A DNA stretch of 49,038 nt from Pseudomonadota bacterium. GTDB taxonomy: Bacteria; Pseudomonadota; Alphaproteobacteria; Acetobacterales; Acetobacteraceae. Shown in pieces: positions 47,336 through 49,038 of the stretch. The notes beneath the pieces are model-generated. The model had not been told where the DNA came from. It saw nothing but the letters and a program-made list of their open reading frames with translations, and made no database searches. The translations under genes and the position numbers were made by a program. Numbering within the stretch: position 1 is the first letter of the stretch; the number at the start of each line of letters is the position of its first letter. The DNA lies in NCBI GenBank assembly GCA_021801255.1, contig JAJYYH010000030.1, forward strand, positions 1 to 49,038. The letters are read 5' to 3'.

Positions 47336-48073
47336 ACCAGGGCCGGCCTCCTTTTCCAGAACTACGCAGCCACAGGCAGCCTCCGCCGGCTTCTCCGCCC
47401 GCAGCGCGACGAAGGCGGCGCCGGTCGCGGTGATCCGGCCGAGCCAGGGATCGAGCGGCGCCATCGCCCAGGCCAGCGCGGCCACGGGTGGGTAGAACAC
47501 CGCGCCACGCCTCGCCCGTACCTCAAGTCCGGCGCCTTCGGCCAATCGCCGCAACTCGCCCTCCGTGTGAAAGCGGGCCGCCCGCCAGAGCGGGTTGCCC
47601 AGCCAGCCACGGATGCGCCGGCGCAGCGCCCAGAGACTCCAGCGCCCGAGTTCGCCTATCACCACCGCACCGCCAGGCCGCAGCACGCGCGCGATCTCAC
47701 GGAAGACGGCCTCGGCATCCGAGACGAAGCACAGCACGGTCACGGCGACCACGATATCGAAGCGCCCGGCCGTGAAGGGCAGCGCCTCCGCCTGCCCGAC
47801 GACGAAATCCACGCCAATCTCGGCAGCGGCGGCGCGCGAAGCTGCCGCCCGCAGCATGGCCGCATCGGAATCGAGGCCGTCCACCCGCGCGCCGAGCGCC
47901 GCCAGACGCACGGCCAGCTTGCCGTCGCCGCAGCCGAGATCCAGCACCGCGCGGCCAGCTACGTCGCCGAGCAGGTCGCGCAGCAGCGCGTCCTCCAAGC
48001 GGTCGGTAATCCGGCCGAGCGTTGACGCGCGCCAGCCGGCATAGGCGCGGGCCATGCCAGGGAAGCTGGTCAT
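47333..48073 (-). CDS. class I SAM-dependent methyltransferase
   Basis: The 246-residue protein has VLDLGCGDGKLA, VDGLDSDAAML, GRFDIVVAVTVLCFV and VLRPGGAVVIGELG, a complete SAM fold of the UbiE/BioC kind. Its start overlaps the stop of the upstream MFS fragment by 4 bases. The last residues (about 230-246) look unrelated to the family, and the stop TAA lies at the IS4 junction, so the natural C-terminus may have been replaced. In related clusters this enzyme accompanies MBL-fold and MFS genes. Confidence 0.82.
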   Translation of the reverse strand: MTSFPGMARAYAGWRASTLGRITDRLEDALLRDLLGDVAGRAVLDLGCGDGKLAVRLAALGARVDGLDSDAAMLRAAASRAAAAEIGVDFVVGQAEALPFTAGRFDIVVAVTVLCFVSDAEAVFREIARVLRPGGAVVIGELGRWSLWALRRRIRGWLGNPLWRAARFHTEGELRRLAEGAGLEVRARRGAVFYPPVAALAWAMAPLDPWLGRITATGAAFVALRAEKPAEAACGCVVLEKEAGPG

Positions 48074-48276
48074 CGCCGCGGCATCATCAGCGCCACCACG
48101 AGGCCTGAGACGAAGGTCAGCCCGCCGATCGCGGCGATCAGTGCCGGATACACCATCGCGGTACCCAGTCCCAGCAACAGGCTGGCCAACAGCCACCAAC
48201 CGAAGCCGCCGAGCAGCGGCACCAGGATCAGGCTGAATGCCTGGACCCACATGCCCCAGACAATCAGGCCTCTCCG
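48070..48276 (-). pseudogene. MFS transporter fragment with internal deletion
   Basis: About 68 residues remain: RRGLIVWGMWVQ and LLGLGTAMVYPALIAAI match an inner part of MFS permeases, and then GLTFVSGLVVALMM matches the last helix. The region between, about 45 residues with several loops and one or two helices in relatives, is absent, as is the whole N-terminal half. The gene is dead. It sits 1-2 bases behind the MBL-fold gene in an originally coupled arrangement. Confidence 0.65.
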
Positions 48277-48277
48277 T

Positions 48278-48778
48278 TCACACTGCGCGGCCTGAATTCG
48301 CGGCACGGATAGCGGCGGCCTGCGGCGGCGGTGGCGGGATGTCGGCCAGCACGGCGCGCACGAAGGCATTCTCGTCTTCGATCCTGAAAGCCAGATTGTA
48401 GCGTTTCTCGAACCCGATCGTCGAAATCGGCTTGCCGGAAAGTCCCCGCCCGCAGACCGAGCCGGAGAAGGCGTCGGGCAGCACCTCCAGATAGTCCGGT
48501 AGGGCGCGCAACCGCTGCACACTGCGAAACAGGGCCCGCGCCCCGTCCTCGGCGCTGGTGGCCAACTCCGTCCGGCCGAGATCGCCCACCATCAGCGTGT
48601 GCCCGGTGAGGGCGAACAACCACGGTTCCTCCCCGCCTGTGCGATCGCGCACCAACAGGCAGATATGCTCAGGCGCCTCGCCGACCGGGTCCACCACGAC
48701 GCCGACCTCCTTGCCGCCACAGCCGAACAGGTAGGAGGCGGCGACTGGGTCGATGTGGAGAAACCGGCGCAGGATCAT
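48278..48778 (-). pseudogene. metallo-beta-lactamase-fold protein lacking its metal ligands
   Basis: The 166-residue frame begins like persulfide-dioxygenase-type MBL hydrolases (MILRRF, VVVDP) and ends like them (CGRGLSGK, ENAFVRAVLA). It is about 90 residues short: the HxHxDH segment between about residue 33 and APEH is missing. TGD, which carries the bridging Asp, is TGH (58-60), and PAHG is changed to PDAF. All ligands are therefore lost. The frame stays open and has GGAGG before the start, so it may be a very recent or functional non-enzyme remnant. It is divergent to an ArsR-type gene. Confidence 0.65.
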
Positions 48779-48865
48779 GGAACCCTCCTTGTCGGCCGAT
48801 CGGCCGGGCCGGTCCGACCGCGGCGCGGCGTTGCTTGACAGGTGTGGCCGTTGGCCCATACGATC

Positions 48866-48896
48866 CATCAAATGTTGGAGTTATGGGTTATTGATG
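48866..48896. promoter_or_regulatory. inverted repeat CATCAA-N19-TTGATG, possible ArsR operator
   Basis: Two 6-base arms flank 19 bases between the divergent MBL-fold and ArsR-type genes; the right arm includes the ArsR start codon. ArsR-family proteins usually bind such repeats over their own promoter. The arms are short, so this could be chance. Confidence 0.3.
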
Positions 48897-49038
48897 TCAA
48901 GCGCCAATCCGAAACGCGCCATATTTGAACAATTCGCCATGGTCGCGCAGGCCCTCGCCAATGCTCACCGGGTGGAATTGATTGAACTTGTGGCGCAAGG
49001 CGAGCGAAGCGTGGATGAGTTGGCCAGGCTCTCGGGCC
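48894..49038 (+). CDS. ArsR-family transcriptional regulator, N-terminal part, cut by window edge
   Basis: The first 48 codons give KRAIFEQFAMVAQALANAHRVELIELVAQGERSVDELARLSG-type sequence in order: a helix with ALANAHRVELIELV and the start of the helix-turn-helix SVDELARL. This is the pattern of ArsR/BigR-like repressors found beside MBL-fold persulfide enzymes. The start ATG at 48894 has GGAG 14 bases upstream. Any rhodanese or sensor domain lies outside the window. Confidence 0.75.
   Translation, partial: MSSANPKRAIFEQFAMVAQALANAHRVELIELVAQGERSVDELARLSG

Overview
The window is about 49 kb of very GC-rich chromosome from an alphaproteobacterium, most likely Rhodospirillales/Acetobacteraceae. 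This is inferred from a fused ispDF gene, the split three-gene transhydrogenase pntAA-pntAB-pntB, a DUF1491 gene, the neighbour orders gpmI/envC/ctpA/yibQ-like/rppH and metK/trmB, and an ABC1 kinase of the alphaproteobacterial MKxAQ type. No rRNA, tRNA or CRISPR array was recognised.

Layout from left to right. The left edge carries the tail of an ISXO2-like transposase. Next come an MFS permease, a lone periplasmic amino-acid-type binding protein, and a three-gene acyl-CoA oxidation operon (thiolase, acyl-CoA dehydrogenase, AcuI/YhdH-like reductase). The flagellar stator genes motA/motB follow on the minus strand. A tight minus-strand block (15.2 to 9.2 kb) combines an Lrp regulator, two membrane glycosyltransferase genes, a threonine-dehydratase-like enzyme, a methyltransferase with a coiled tail and a class II aldolase. 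A plus-strand trxB-lysR pair, a doxX-gst pair and small metabolic genes lead into the envelope/RNA-turnover cluster at 20.1 to 26.0 kb. The 26.2 to 35.4 kb part holds an FAH-fold enzyme, TPR proteins, an SDR, a hydrolase, ispE, trmB, metK and dapB.

At 35.7 to 36.7 kb there is a sharp AT-rich island with one gene, a 217-residue protein that looks like a stand-alone caspase-like (CHAT/C14) cysteine protease with a His72/Cys108 dyad. It is bordered on both sides by copies of a dispersed double-hairpin repeat and is the best candidate for an undescribed function, possibly defence or programmed cell death. After it come a methyltransferase, pntAA-pntAB-pntB, an ispDF whose IspF half has lost a zinc ligand and the TTTE motif, DUF1491, an SDR, an ABC1 kinase and an M3 oligopeptidase.

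The right end is eroded. It has a truncated IS4-type transposase, a methyltransferase whose stop codon lies at the IS junction, an MFS fragment with an internal deletion, a metallo-beta-lactamase-fold protein stripped of its metal ligands, and the start of a divergent ArsR-type regulator.

Two repeat families recur between genes: a GC-rich double hairpin (seven sites) and a longer element ending in GATTTTCAGGCTCTGAG (three sites). Several gene pairs use NTGA stop/start overlaps, including two cases where the only in-frame start is CTG.
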